Source: Cristatella mucedo
Taxonomy: Eukaryota; Bryozoa; Phylactolaemata; Cristatellidae
Assembly: GCA_009760855.2 (NCBI GenBank)
Contig: WPIO01000028.1
Coordinates: forward strand, 4,457,501-4,521,500
DNA length: 64,000 nucleotides
Reading direction: 5' to 3'
A program made the translations under genes and the position numbers. Shown in pieces: positions 12,430 through 24,534 of the stretch. How positions within the stretch are numbered: the stretch's first letter is position 1; each line of letters starts with the position of its first letter. Below the pieces are notes generated by a model, which was not told the DNA's origin, did not search any database, and was given only the letters and a program-made list of their open reading frames with translations.

Positions 12430-14285
12430 TTTCCTCAGATCATTCGTAATCTAACTCGTAGTTTGAGCGGACTCTTGCAAAACAAATGTTTACTTGCCAT
12501 CTGGGCTGTGTAGTACTAGTGTGCACCCGCGAAAAAGCAATCACAGGAAAAATCAATGTAAAATTAGTAGAGCTCAAGATAGCTTTATGAGAACTCTTTT
12601 CGAATATTTCTGAAAAATTAATTAAAACTGAGTTATTGTGAATAAAGGTCTGTGGACAAATGTAGCCTGCGAACCAGTTGAAGAGTGCATGTAAGACCAT
12701 GTGCATTTACAACCATCACTTAAGGGAAGTACGTAAGTACCTATACATAATTAGCACTGACAACTAATGAGCAGCCTAACGGTAGCATTGAACGAGTAGC
12801 TTAGACTTGCTTCGCCGATCCTTGATAAGCGGCCGGCAATGAGTTTAACTCGAGTTTTGATTAGTCGAGTGGCCAGGCATTCCTTTCCGGATTCAACCTA
12901 CGGGTAAACGGAGGAGGCGCAGCCCAACTGCAAAAGAAATCGCTGGAAAAGAGTCTACCGGCGAAACATCGCTTAGAAATTCAATTCGAAAATTAAAAAC
13001 CGTTCACATAAGCGTATAGCTGCTAAAAGGCTCAGCGGCAGCAGCAACGACTAAATGACGGGAAAACCGTCGCTAAGGCTGAATTTCCCAGTCTCAAAAA
13101 GCGTTTGACGTTGGAGGCTGGAGGCGCAGCTAACGACCCGAGTCAGAACAGCGAGTGGTATAAGGAAGGGGGTGCCTGAGGAGTAAGTAGCTTCATATAG
13201 GTAAGCAGGAGCTACAAAATGAAGCGATCTAAAAGTGAGTGGCAGTACACGTTGCTATATATACTTGATTTGTATATATGGCGACGTATGTAACACATAA
13301 GTCTAATGGATGTAAGATGTTATTCTCAGAATAATTTCATCATGAATTCAGCCCATATAGCTAAGTTCTTTTTAATGTCGCGAAATGAAGTGCAGCAGGC
13401 ACCGTGGCATGAAAGCCGCTTAGCTGACAGAACCTGTGGAACTCCTCAAAGCCGCTAGTCAAATATGGACCATGCCAGGGATAAGGAAGAAAAAAAGTAC
13501 CTGGAGCGTACTTTAATAGCTCTGTATAACACACTTCATTTTATCTTTGTTCATTTGTATGCGCTATTTCCCAATGGCTGATGCATCAAAATTATAGAAA
13601 TTGGCTCTAATTCCAAAAATATTTGGCTTACTTGAGGAGGACAGTGGCATAATTTAAATTTAATTATTTTCAGGAACATTGCAGGTATAGCGATAGCTAA
13701 AAGTCTGGAATAAAATGAACCAAATTCATAATTGCCAAAGAAATGTATTTTTGAACGCATTCACATTAATAAATTCTGCTGTAATAAAAATCAATCAATT
13801 TTTTATTAATAGGTATACAAGTAAATTATTTAGTGTGTCTGCATTTACCGTTGATCACTAGTCAGCTCTTCCTGCGCCCAACTGAAGTTGTCTTGTGTGC
13901 TTCTAGTGGGTTCAGTGCCTGCTGCTAGCGGCCGATACTTGTATGCTTTTGCATGTTGCATGCTTGTCTAACCATGATACCTTGCTGGTCATTAATTCTA
14001 GTTTATTACTTTTCCTACAGCGAGTTGTTTAGCAGTAGGATATAGATTTGGTTCTCTTAGAACGTCATGCAAAAGACGATTATCATCATTATTATTACTA
14101 GACCAAGTCATTGAGGCATGGTAATGACAGTTGTTATATGTACTAATACATCGATTTTTTTTATTAACTTCTTAATAAATAATTTACAGCAATATAAATA
14201 GTATTATAATTGCATGAGCCTTAATCCTAGTAGTTTATTTACAACTGTATATCTGTATTTGTCTGAGCTGGCACGAAGAGCCTAC
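12430..14285. other. Gene-poor AT-rich stretch; decayed LINE-A tail at 13900-14100
   Basis: No exon recognised. 13910-14100 keeps traces of a LINE-A 3' end (CATGCTTGTCTAACCATG, TTGGTTCTCTTAGAACG, ATTATTATTA). Confidence 0.45.
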
Positions 14286-15545
14286 AAGTGGGAGACTCTA
14301 GAGTATTGACGTGAATAGACAAAGATCATCCGAGGTACCTCTGAAATATGGGGTACATCAGAACTCCGTGCTAGGTCCGGTTCTTTTCACGGTTTATACT
14401 CTCCCTCTCGCTGATGTGATTGCCAAGCACAATCTAGACTTTTACTTCTATGCGGATGACACTCAGTTGTACCTTTGCTTTGATCCCTCCCAGCCTTCGA
14501 GCACCTCGAATTTTCTCAACTCACTTGCTGCATGCATTGATGACATCCGCACATGGATGGCAGCAACTTTTCTAAAATTAAACAATGATAAAACTAGCTT
14601 ACTAGTTATGGGCAAACCCAGTGTGATTCAGAAATTGGAAAGGCTGATGCTGGAAATTGGCTCTGCCAGCATATCTCCTTTGAATCAGCTCGAAATCTAG
14701 GTGTCATGTTCCAAAATGACCTCTCGCTTGACAACCACATCAGCTCCACAGTCAAGTCTGCCTATTTTCAGCTTCATAACATTGCTAAAATTCGGGCTTG
14801 TTTAGATAAGGATACCACGTCTAAGTTGATCCATGCATTTGTGACATCCCGACTTGACTTCTGTAACTCACCGCTTGCTGGCCTACCGGCATGTGCAATC
14901 AGGCGATTACAGCTGGTGCAAAACTCTGCAGCTAGGCTTGTCTGTCATGAACGTCGCAGTTGCCACATCACACCACTTCTCGCCGACCTGCACTGGCTAC
15001 CAGTCAAGCAACGGATCGAACTCAAGGTTTTGTCGCTCACTTTTAGGTCCCTTCATTCTTTGGCTTCAGCCTATCTCTCAGATCTCCTCCCCCACCAGGC
15101 CAAGCATCGTATCACCCGCTTTTCGGAATCCAACAGTCTACAAATACCTCGTACAAACCTCAAATCCTTTGGAGACCATCCATTTAGTTCGTATGCTCCC
15201 AGAGTGTGGAACTCCCTCCCGACTTGCATCAGAACATCCCCTGACTTGACCACATTAAAAAAGAACTTAAAAACACACCTATTTAGGACCGCATTTAGTG
15301 GGTACCTGTAATTCGTCCTTCATGTGCTTATGCGTGGTGCCACTGTGTATGCTGCCACTAACCACATTTGCATGCTGACCGTGTGCATGTCACCCCTAAC
15401 CATGTTGTTCATGTTGTTTATCAAGCATTTTATTGCTCACAACTCAATCGCGTTTCCCTTTGCAGCAAATGTAAAGCGCCTAGAAAGAGATTGAGTTCTC
15501 TGAGGGCGCTTTATCGAGTGCATTCTTGTTATTATTATTACTATT
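14285..15545 (+). mobile_element. LINE-A, best-preserved copy
   Basis: 5'-truncated non-LTR retrotransposon. Two long frames, 14311-14700 and 14706-15311, encode the C-terminal half of RT: VLGPVLFTVYTLPLADVI, FYFYADDTQLYLCFD (catalytic YADD), SLAACIDDIRTWMAATFL, ISSTVKSAYFQLHNIAKI, SRLDFCNSPLAGLPACAI, HWLPVKQRIELKVLSLTF. The frames are separated by a single-base deletion near 14680, seen by comparison with the copy at 47 kb. The 3' UTR has the GTAAAGCGCC...GGGCGCT hairpin and ends in ATTATT repeats. Clade assignment (CR1/L2-like) is from motif style. Confidence 0.93.
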
Positions 15546-15887
15546 ATTACAAGCATCTAGCAGACGCATTTCGCTATGCCTCCGGCCAATTGATCAAGGT
15601 AAGGATAAAAATCTCTCCATGGAAGCATCTCTTAATCTATGTGGGACATACATGGTATATTTCGGCACAGCTGTCGGGGATCCCAACAAATGTTTTGCAT
15701 TTCATTTCACCTTCAAGAACTGCAATAAAGTTCCTATATGTAAGTTAAAATTGTTTGTGATAACATTGCTGTTCAAAAGTGAGATAATCTAAGTTCGCCA
15801 CGTCTCTGTCGCTGAGCTAGGGCAAGCCGAGCGGCAGTTTGATTAAACCTTTTTTATAACAGTGTCGCATGGGCCAACAACAATAGG

Positions 15888-16065
15888 TGAGCCGTGATGG
15901 CACACTGGGTAAGGCGGTTGCTTTCACGACCTCGGTCCCGAGGTCGTGGGTTCGATTCCTGCGGTGGGCGATTCTTCATTGCCACTGCAAGCGGTGGTGA
16001 TAGCCGTAAAGGCTCTTCTGTCGCTATACAAAAAAAGGCTGTTTAATCAGCTAGGATTTATTTAT
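15888..16065 (+). mobile_element. SINE-1, best-preserved copy
   Basis: Starts GGTGAGCCGTGATGGCACAC (A box TGGCACACTGGG), B box GTGGGTTCGATTCC, then the tRNA-unrelated body GATTCTTCATTGCCACTGC and CTTCTGTCGCTATACAAA, ending TTAATCAGCTA. RNA polymerase III internal promoter inferred from the boxes. Confidence 0.9.
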
Positions 16066-16069
16066 TTAA

Positions 16070-17035
16070 TAGGGGAGCTAAACGCAACTACTTAGGGTAC
16101 ATGGTACATTAGGCTACATAGGACATAGGAAACACAAAGCCAGCCTTAACGACGTGGAAGGACCGCTACTTCTGCTTAATGGGTCTTTACACAAGGGTCA
16201 GACTGGCGAGACTGCACCTATTATAATTTACCCGGACCTTCCTTCATCCATCGCTCCGGCTCCACGTCCGACCCAAAGATCGCAGAACCGACTTCTCTGA
16301 GAGGACATGCAGGTCGTCCACAGAAGAGAGCAGCCGAGTCTGAGAGCAAAGATACGGCTGGAAAATCCGGAAGAAAGCTTTCGAGGTGCAGTTGAGGAGA
16401 GAAAACTATCCCACCCAGCCAAAAGTACCTTAGTAACTTGATCAAACGTCTTGGTCTCAACGGGTCCATCTAATGAGGAGCATTTGAGGTCTAGATTGAA
16501 GCATTGGAACTTCTTGGGTGAAAGTGGCTAAGTCGAAAGGAAAGGACCACCAAACTTTCTCTGGCATCTTCACTTGTCAAGATGGCCTACTCTGCTTCTG
16601 ACATGACTTGACAAGTCCGTTTGAGGAACAGCCTGCAACCCGATTGAGTGGCTCCTCTTCGTCGACAGCTCATCCGGGAGCCTCGACGCCGTGCTGCTGC
16701 ATTATGGGAATATTTGCCCGCCTTCTCCTCGGGCTCACTCGTTGATGAACCGAAAAGAGATTACAGCAGCACGGTCAAGACCTGGCTGGACGCGTTGAAA
16801 TATGACGAGTCCGGCCGGGAGCCCTCAACGGAGACTTCGAAAGGGCCGCATTCCTGATGGGTCTTTCTGAGACGATTTTTTTTACCAAGTGTCCCACTAT
16901 CTTTGTCTTTGGGACCGTATGGACCGCCAGACCTACTACAACAAGTGGAACTGGTCAGTAGACCATGATCTCGGTGGAGGGACACGATGTCATGTTGGAG
17001 GCACCGGTTGACCGCAGGAAGATGCTGATGCCACC
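16070..17035. other. Unidentified segment ahead of a LINE-A tail
   Basis: Contains a 69-codon + strand frame at 16648-16857 (MAPLRRQLIREPRRRAAALW, TWLDALKYDESGREPSTETS) that I do not recognise. It directly abuts a LINE-A 3' tail, so it may belong to a chimeric mobile element rather than a host gene. Confidence 0.25.
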
Positions 17036-17039
17036 GCTG

Positions 17040-17178
17040 CACAAACCATATAATTCATGTTGCTTATTAAGCATGAAACCACTCGCCACTCGATCGTGTT
17101 TCCTTTGCAGCAAATGTAAAGCGCCTAGAAAGAGATTGAGTTCTCCGAGTGCGCTTTATCAAGTGTATTATAATTATC
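17040..17178 (+). mobile_element. LINE-A 3' tail only
   Basis: TTCATGTTGCTTATTAAGCATG, TTTGCAGCAAATGTAAAGCG, then the hairpin and GTGTATTATAATTATCATTA. No reverse transcriptase sequence upstream. Confidence 0.85.
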
Positions 17179-17499
17179 ATTATCAATTTGGGTCTTACAC
17201 AATAACGTCTAGCAGCTTTAGGCAAGAAGTCGGCAACCTTTAGGTACTTTTGACAGACATTAATATTATTCCCCGAACTGTGCGAGGCAAAGACCAAAGC
17301 CAGTGTCTTCGGCACTAGAGTTAAATATGAGGATTGAATACTGTGAATTTCACAAGAAGCTCGCTAGTGGTGAGTAAGCTGCCACGAAGAACCTTCTTCG
17401 TGGTCTCTCTAAGGATAATCACAAGGCGGAAAACTATTTAGAGCCAATTTAGATAACGGTTAAGAACTACGTCACAATGGGTAGCAGGATGTCCTTCAA

Positions 17500-17890
17500 G
17501 TCATATATTCGATGCTCAGTCGTTTAGCTATGCCTCGAACCTGTGCTCAAATTCTTTGGACTCCATTTTGAAGCTCCAAATTCTTTGGAGATGGCGCCAT
17601 TAGTTAGTATGATCTTACATCCCGGATCTCACTCCTGACTAATGTCTCTCACTCCTGACTAATGTCACGACATCTCTGACTTGACGGCATTTAGTAAGAA
17701 GCTAAAACGTACCTCTTCAGCGTTTGCTGGGCACTTGTGAACTGTTCTTAGCGTGCTCAAGCGTGCTGACGCTCTGCATAGTATCACTAGCCATATTGTA
17801 ATGTTTCATTTATTAAAATATGCAGTGCCTAGAAAGAGATTACTTTCTCTAAGGGCGCTATACAAATGCTTCATAGTTATTATTATTATA
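17500..17890 (+). mobile_element. Old LINE-A 3' fragment
   Basis: Decayed C-terminal region with an internal 23-base tandem duplication (CTCACTCCTGACTAATGTC twice, about 17628-17665), then GCCTAGAAAGAGATTACTTT and ATTATTATT. Confidence 0.75.
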
Positions 17891-18387
17891 AGCGTAGAAG
17901 TTTTAATGGATTTTGAGATTTTAATAGGTAGACCTGTGGTTAGACATCATTAGGTCTTAAAAACTTGGGTGTCACCTGCGGTCAATCAATCGACAAATTT
18001 ATGTATAAAATCGCCACCACGGACAGCCATTACAGACACTGCCTCATCGGAGTTACCGACTTATTTTCATCTGGGCCACTTCTCATGCTTTCGCTAAGTA
18101 GTTTTTTTTTAGGAACTTTCCGGTCCTCATCGGGTACAACTTTTGTACTACCGCTATTTCTGGCAGAACTGCCGAAAATGCCGCCCAGCTTGGTACACAA
18201 TATTTCTAAAGTATGGCCGCAAGAGATTGTCTTCTAGTTAAAGATATTCATCCACTTAACTCCTTCGCAATGGCTCAACCTCGATTGAAGGGCCAGACTG
18301 GTCCACTCTGGCCCCTCCAAGGCCTAGAAGAGGTGCTGTACCGGTGGGAGCCTCCTCTTCACCTTAGGAAAGCTGTCAACAGATAAT

Positions 18388-18830
18388 GTAATAATAATAA
18401 TAGACTTAATATAGCGCCTTCAGTGAACCCAATCTTCCTCTAGGCGCCTTACATCTGCTGCAAAGGAAACACGGTCGAATGGCTATTGGTAGCATGCTCG
18501 ATAAACAACAAGAATAACATGGTTAGGGGTGACATGCACAGGGTCAGCATGCAAGTGTGGTTAGTGGCAGCATGCAGTGTCAGCACACATAAGCGCATAA
18601 AGGACGAATATAAGGGACCCCCTAAAAACTGCCATAAATAGGTGCGTTTTTTAATTTCTTTTTAAATGTGGACAAGTCAAGAGATGTCCTAACGCAGGTA
18701 GGGAGTGAGTTCCAGGCTTCGGGAGCATAAAATAAATCAGCCATACCTTATTTTTGCTTGAATGCTTTTGGCAGATTGTTATGCAGGCTCGAAGCAGCTC
18801 TGTTAGTAAAGCGTTTCGTAAATTACTGTT
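18388..18830 (-). mobile_element. LINE-A 3' end, reverse orientation
   Basis: AATAATAATA at the left (tail), hairpin complement near 18410-18450, then the reverse complement of the LINE-A 3' UTR and last codons (ACATGGTTAGGGGTGACATG, TTCCAGGCTTCGGGAGCATA). Confidence 0.85.
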
Positions 18831-19314
18831 TAACGCCGCTCGCCCCTACTGGTGCTTAACGGGATTCGGGTGAAACTAGCACCTCTAAGCGCGCCTTACA
18901 GAGTCGCAGAAGCCTCGCCGATGCAGGGCGGGTATGCCGCCGATTGCAGAGAAATTAAAGTGGCCCATATCTTAGGGAAGACTCCACGTGCTAAATGTAC
19001 GGTTGTTCCATACGCGCGTTCCGCAGCGCGAACGCAGTTTTCAGTCTGGCTGGAGACTGACCAATAGTCGACAAGCAATGCTTTCGGGGATCCTCTATTA
19101 AGACGAGTGCGGCCCTTAGTAATCACGATCCAGTAACGGCTAGTCTCGGTTGAGGTCAAAGTTGAAGTCAGATGAATAGCGACCTGCCTTTTTCAGAGGC
19201 ATTTGATATGAGAGTCTAAGAATGCCTCGTGCCAGAAAAGTGCCGGTTCAGCAATGGCGCCTCCGAGGATGGCTAACGCGTCGCCATCGCTGAACCGATT
19301 CTCGCAGATACGCC

Positions 19315-19405
19315 CGCAGTAATAATAATAATGATAATGTATTTGCTATAGCGCCCTCAGAGAGTTCAATCTCTTTCTAGGCACTTTGCATTTGCAGTAG
19401 CAGAG
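19315..19405 (-). mobile_element. LINE-A tail, reverse orientation
   Basis: TAATAATAATAATGATAATG, TATAGCGCCCTCAGAGAGTT, CAATCTCTTTCTAGGCACTT. Tail only. Confidence 0.8.
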
Positions 19406-19469
19406 CACGGCGGCAGCAATAAAGAGTGCCCAAATCAGAATTACTATAAGCCCGTATCGTTAACGCTGT

Positions 19470-20060
19470 GTCATTAACGCTGAACAATTTGTTGGACAGC
19501 ATAGGACCGCGCATGTACAGAACCAGCCGTAGCTTCATCTTCTTTCGCCCCGATCGGTGATTCGATGTAGCCTACGGCCGCGGTAGCGGTGGCGCTGTGC
19601 AAACTCGGTTGTGAGTTCGTCCGGCGTCTACCACGTATTTCTCGGTCCCGAACTTTGTCTGCGGCTCGCAGGTAACTACAACGACAGCAGTTCGTGGGAG
19701 CATTGGTAGTTGCACCCTGGGCATCTTTCCGGTCGCTTTCCCAGCTTATTTCCGTTCGCTTTTCCGTCACTTTTGCTGTCGTGCAGCTGCTGCATCTCGG
19801 CCCCGTTGCCCTCCGCATTCGGACTCCGCGCTAGCCCGGCTCCTCCGGCTCAGTCTCCGCGGGCGATTTGATGGCGGGGGCTCGCGTGATATCCGGCATC
19901 GGATCGCCGAATATCCGGCACGAGCTCGCGTGCGTGCGCCTGCTCGACCGTCTGCTTCCTACGTTCATCCTGATCCGGGTGCAAACACCAGTGAGAAAAT
20001 GTCAGGAAGATGCTATGAACCAAGCTGAAGTACGTGATCGCATGCTACACTGCGTGTTAA
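19470..20060. other. GC-rich stretch of unknown function
   Basis: CpG-rich with frames on both strands (114 codons - strand 19818-19474; + strand from 19871, MAGARVISGIGSPNIRHELA). Neither is a family I recognise. A promoter or first exon is possible. Confidence 0.2.
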
Positions 20061-20275
20061 AGATCTTACGAGCTTCCCAATTCTTCACGTTACTCCTAAC
20101 CGTTTGATCGTACTTCCTAGACAGCATATGTAAAGCGCCTATAGGGAGATTAAGTTCTCTGTGGGCGCTACATAACGTATGCATGTATCTGTTATTATTA
20201 TTCTGCACTGGACAATTGTAACTCCCTTTCGGCTGGGCTGCCGAAAGCATTCCTTAAGACTGCGGCTTGATATTA
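20060..20275 (+). mobile_element. LINE-A tail followed by a LINE-B scrap
   Basis: 20130-20205: CATATGTAAAGCGCCTATAG, GTTCTCTGTGGGCGCT, ATTATTATT. 20210-20275: a short LINE-B piece encoding CNSLSAGLPKAF. Confidence 0.65.
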
Positions 20276-20344
20276 TGCTTTGGCGACCTTAGGGTCCTTT
20301 GATAAGGTCCGCTTACTGGCTTTGATTATGGGCGCTGAATTATG

Positions 20345-20517
20345 TCCTTTGATTTATGCTGTGCATGTCACCCCTAACCATGTTATTCATGTTTTTTGTC
20401 AAGCATGATATTACTCACCATTCAATTGCATTTCCCTTTGCAGCAAATGTAAAGCGCCTAGAAAGAGATTGAGTTCTCCGAGGGCGCTTTATCAAGTGCA
20501 TTATCATTGTTATTATG
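20345..20517 (+). mobile_element. LINE-A 3' tail only
   Basis: Starts GTGCATGTCACCCCTAACCA, contains CAGCAAATGTAAAGCGCC, the full hairpin and ATTATCATTGTTATT. Low divergence from the copy at 15.5 kb. Confidence 0.88.
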
Positions 20518-21060
20518 CGACTGGCCTTTGATGTCAGATTGCGGCCAGGCCCTTCGATGTGCATTTACAATGGGGTCCTTCGATAGGGACTTAGTAGATA
20601 ATAGTCGCGGAAGCAGGATTGGAAGCAAGAGTGGTAACCCATTGCCATGTGCAGAGAGCGGCGATGTTAGTTCTGGCCTTTAGCGCCGTTGGGCGAAATA
20701 CATCGTCTTGTGGATTTTTGCAATAGTAGTGTCCTTTTATCTGAAGCATCGCAGGCGGCGGCGTTGCTCGGGCAACAAAGCGTCAACAGCGGGTGATGAA
20801 TGTGGCCGGATGGCTAGTTAAGAAATCCGAGGAGTGCATGCACGAATCTCCTTTGCCGATTGAGCTGCAATCGACTGCTCGAGATCGACCGACGGATGAA
20901 GAGCGAGTTTCTCACTCTGACCCACGAGGCGCGTCCTTCAGCTTTCAGTCTCTTTCATACCTACCTAGCAGCTGCACCAGCTTAGGCCCCTTCCTTCTCG
21001 ATTGAAAATAAATGAGACCGGTCCGCTTTTTCTTGAAAAATAGTCGGCGGCAGAATCTTC
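20518..21060. other. No feature seen
   Basis: A 70-codon frame at 20793 is unremarkable; no gene or repeat recognised. Confidence 0.35.
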
Positions 21061-21395
21061 TGCTCTGAAGGTCCTAGACTGCATGACTTACACACAGCGA
21101 TTCCTCAACGACACCTTCGCCCTTGCTACCAACTGTGGTGCATAGTTTCCAACCGTGCTTCGCTGCTAATTTCATGCCAACTGCTTCATCGACTGCCTCT
21201 CTGATTTAACTATGCTTCCCTCTTCTTTTTTTATTATGCATAGATTTAAGTCTGTTGGCTATCGCATTCGCACAAAAACCACTTAGGCTTTGAGTGCGAA
21301 TATGGAAAATTTGTGTGCGAATATAGAACACCGAGTTCTCTGTAGAAAACTCTCCACAGTAGCACGCAGTTAGTCTTGGTGCCCTTGTGGAGTCA
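21060..21395 (+). mobile_element. LINE-B 3' fragment
   Basis: GGTCCTAGACTGCATGACTT, ATTTAACTATGCTTCCCTCT, AAGTCTGTTGGCTATCGCAT and CTTGTGGAGTCACAGATG match the 3' end of the copy at 62.5-63.3 kb. Confidence 0.7.
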
Positions 21396-21864
21396 CAGAT
21401 GAAGCTACATGCATACCTATCCATACATACCTATCCATACGTCGAGACCGATTAACTCGAGAGATGAGAAGCTAAGGTCCCGGTCTAGCTCGTCAAATTT
21501 TGCCGCTCGAGAGAGCGCAAGCAGACATCGGCTCGCCGTAGTTTCTCGAATTGCTTGCACGTGCAGTGTACGTGTATATGCACACACTCTAGCAGTGCTC
21601 GCATATAATCAAGTAAAGCTTGGCACCCAGTCTTACGGAATCATCACTTTTTCTGAACATTGGCTTGTGAGTCCACTGTTAATTTAAATGCTATTCAACA
21701 GCCACCTACCTTTAAAAGCTGCCCTTGACCTGTTCCTTGGTAAAGCTATCGGACAGGATTCGACTGCATGTTAATTAAGTGCCAAAAAAAAATACTTAGC
21801 TCTCTTGGGGCGCTATAAAATGTCGCATAGCTATCACTATCATTATTAAGTACTCCTGCAGCTG

Positions 21865-21909
21865 TATTCATTCAATTGCATTTCCCTTTGCAGCAAATGT
21901 AAAGGGCCT

Positions 21910-21997
<88 letters not shown>

Positions 21998-22050
21998 AGT
22001 TCTCTGAGGGCGCTTTATCAAGTGCAGTATTATTATTATTATTATTACAT
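21865..22050 (+). mobile_element. LINE-A tail with internal (GA)n expansion
   Basis: TTTCCCTTTGCAGCAAATGT, AAAGGGCC, then about 40 GA units (21913-21995), then TTAAGTTCTCTGAGGGCGCT and ATTATTATT. The array replaces the AGAAAGAGA arm of the hairpin. A second decayed tail lies just upstream at 21765-21848. Confidence 0.92.
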
Positions 22051-22750
22051 GTCCGCACGGACCTCATGACGGAACGCACGTGGAGTGTGCGCATTGATGC
22101 GATTGGCCAAACTGATGCCTGATGCAATAATATTTCACATTAATACACATTTTTTCATTAGAAGATAGAACTACGTAGCACACATTTTTGTGTTCATGCG
22201 TAGTAAGTGGTATTTTGCAATTTTTTATGGCTCAATAGAATGAAAAATTGCCATTACTTCCCACTAAAACTTTCTTTAGCTACCAGGACAGTGATTAAAT
22301 TGAAACTGACCCATTTCCATGGAGCCAATTCGAGCGCGATGAATTGAGTCTTTTAGTTAACATTTGGTGAGAAAAGTAAAAAGACGAATCAAAGTATCAG
22401 CATGCATTTACACTGGTCGCACGCAAAAATGACCGTAACGATTAAGAAGTGCGCAGTTTGCTGAGAATTGCAATTGTACTGCTCATCGCAATTACACGAA
22501 TATGCTTCCAAAAGCAGTCGCCCCTCACGTTCTCGTTATACTGTTCCAGGTTCGAAGTCAAGTAAATGTCGGTGCCTCGGGTTCGCCTCGCTCCTTCGCG
22601 TAATCTACCGCGATTCACCTTGAATTTAGCAGGATGAGCACCGAGTACGTATGAGCCTAAAAGGATATATACCCGTAGAATACCGTAAAGAATGCCTGTC
22701 GTGGGAGACCTTAAAAGGATACCTGTAGCCCATTGCTCGATACCTGTAGC
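22051..22750. other. No feature seen
   Basis: AT-rich, then ordinary composition; no gene recognised. Confidence 0.35.
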
Positions 22751-22754
22751 CCAT

Positions 22755-22844
22755 AGCTCGATAAGGTCGGCCACCGCGAACCTGGACCAAAGGAAACTGT
22801 AGCTTCCTTTCGTCCAGGTTCGCGGTGGCCGACCGTATCGAGCT
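22755..22844. repeat. 41-base-arm hairpin
   Basis: Arms 22755-22795 and 22804-22844 are reverse complements with two mismatches; loop ACTGTAGC. The left arm overlaps a 22-base tandem repeat (ACCTGTAGCCCATNGCTCGA, from about 22721). Confidence 0.95.
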
Positions 22845-22884
22845 ACCGGCCCAGCCCTCTTCAGGAATACGGCTATTAGTCGGG

Positions 22885-23035
22885 CAGCAATGCTGATTTG
22901 GTCCAGCGGTTAAGGTGCTCGCCCGGACCAAGCTCTGGCTGAGGTCGTGGGCTCGAGCCCCGAGGCATATGTGAAGCGCCTGAATAGAGATTAAGTTCTC
23001 TTGGGGCGCTATATAAACCAATTATATTTATTTAT
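22885..23035 (+). mobile_element. SINE-2 copy
   Basis: GATTTGGTCCAGCGGTTAAG (A box), GTGGGCTCGAGCCCC (B box), GAAGCGCCTGAATAGAGATT, GTTCTCTTGGGGCGCTATAT and a TATTTATTTA tail. Confidence 0.92.
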
Positions 23036-23039
23036 TTTA

Positions 23040-23165
23040 TTTATAGCCTCGTTTGCATAATAGCGGCGGCAGAAAAGCCTCGGCGGCTTTCGCCGCCGCC
23101 TGCGCTTGGTAATACAGAATTGCCCACTGCAGGACTCGAACCCTCGACTGCGGTAGCTCCCTGAT
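23040..23165 (-). mobile_element. SINE-1 copy, reverse, tail to tail with SINE-2
   Basis: GCCTCGTTTGCATAATAGCG tail, CAGAATTGCCCACTGCAGGA and a B-box complement GACTCGAACCC. Confidence 0.75.
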
Positions 23166-24534
23166 CCGGCTGCAGCTGGTGGGTAAGTTCGGTTCGGAGG
23201 GGGGGGACTCTTCTTGGTCGCTACCGGCATATCACCTTCGCGGTATCGTCGCTTTACGCTTTGCGCTTATCGCTTTCGGTTGTCGTCGGTCGCGGCAAAG
23301 GCGGCCGGCAGAAGTCGCCAGCAGAGCGGAGTTGCCGCTCGAAAAGACGCACGAACGGGGCTGCTATGACCGCACGACCCTCGCTAGAGCGGCTGCCGGC
23401 ACACAGGACGTGCGACGGGGGGCAATGACGCGAAGCTCGTCATGCGGTGACAATGACAACGCAGCGCTCGATATTCTGCACGCAGCTGCTCTAGCTACAA
23501 TGCCGTGTTAGGAGGAAAAGCACAACATGAGCCTGTTTATTATGGCTGATATGAACGACAGGTGACTTCCAGCAGACTCGCTAACAAGCTGACGGAAGCT
23601 CGCGCTCAGAGCTAAGACTCACCGAGCGGCAGAGCGTTGCTCCAAAAGAGCGACCGGGGTCTGGCCCGTGCCTTACGTACTGGCCAGCGCATAAGTCGTG
23701 CAATACTCTCGTTCGAACATAATCGTACTTGGCGCGGTTCTCCGGCGCCGGCTTATCGCGGCTATTTCACGAGCGGCTCAGTTCTAATTCGGCGGCAAGG
23801 CTCATAGTTCGCAATCGAGATCCAGCTATCGAGCTTACTGTCCATTATAGCAGGGCATTGTAGCAACGCAGAGCGAACTTCGAGGCATTCCCGAGCCAAT
23901 GGCCCAATAGTAGGAGGGAAAGTGACGATTCGAGTGCGAACTAAAGGCGCATTGCTCCGATGGCAGACAGAGCTGTCCCACACTTAAGTTGGTCGCTGAC
24001 GGCTACGGTCGACTTATCGAGGGGGGCCCAGACCTCGCAGCTGCCTGCAGTCCGTGGGCGCGGCGGCAGCAGGCGAGACGTCCCAGTCATGTCGTTTCGA
24101 CTCACCTAACGCCCTCTGGCCGCGACGTCTGCTAAACGAGAAATCGCACGTCGAGTCTTCGCAGCTAAGGCTACTACGTAAACGCAGTCGTTCGGCGGCG
24201 TCGACAGCATGGTCGCGTATTTTGAATGCCGCAGTCTAATTCGTGCGAACCCCTACGGGTGACGCTGGCCCGGTCGGCCCAGTTGCCGCGAGGCGCGCGC
24301 CGATTCGCAGCGTTGCGCCGGCTTCGTCTGAGGTCGTTGGGCTACGGTTTCGCGTCGTCTGCGCTGGGCAGCGCTCGCGGCACAATCGGCGGTGGGTAGC
24401 CGGGTGTTTTCCGCTATCGTCATCGGTGCGGCCGCACAGTTCCCATGACTTCCGTGCAGCTGGATAGGTCTAGCTTTTTGCATTGATTGTATGTACCGTG
24501 GCGGATAGGCGGTGTCGACGCAGACGTACCCAGG

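Noticed and set aside
15888-15975. tRNA gene
   Set aside because: A and B boxes are present but the sequence is repeated with a common non-tRNA body and does not fold into a proper cloverleaf; it is a SINE head.
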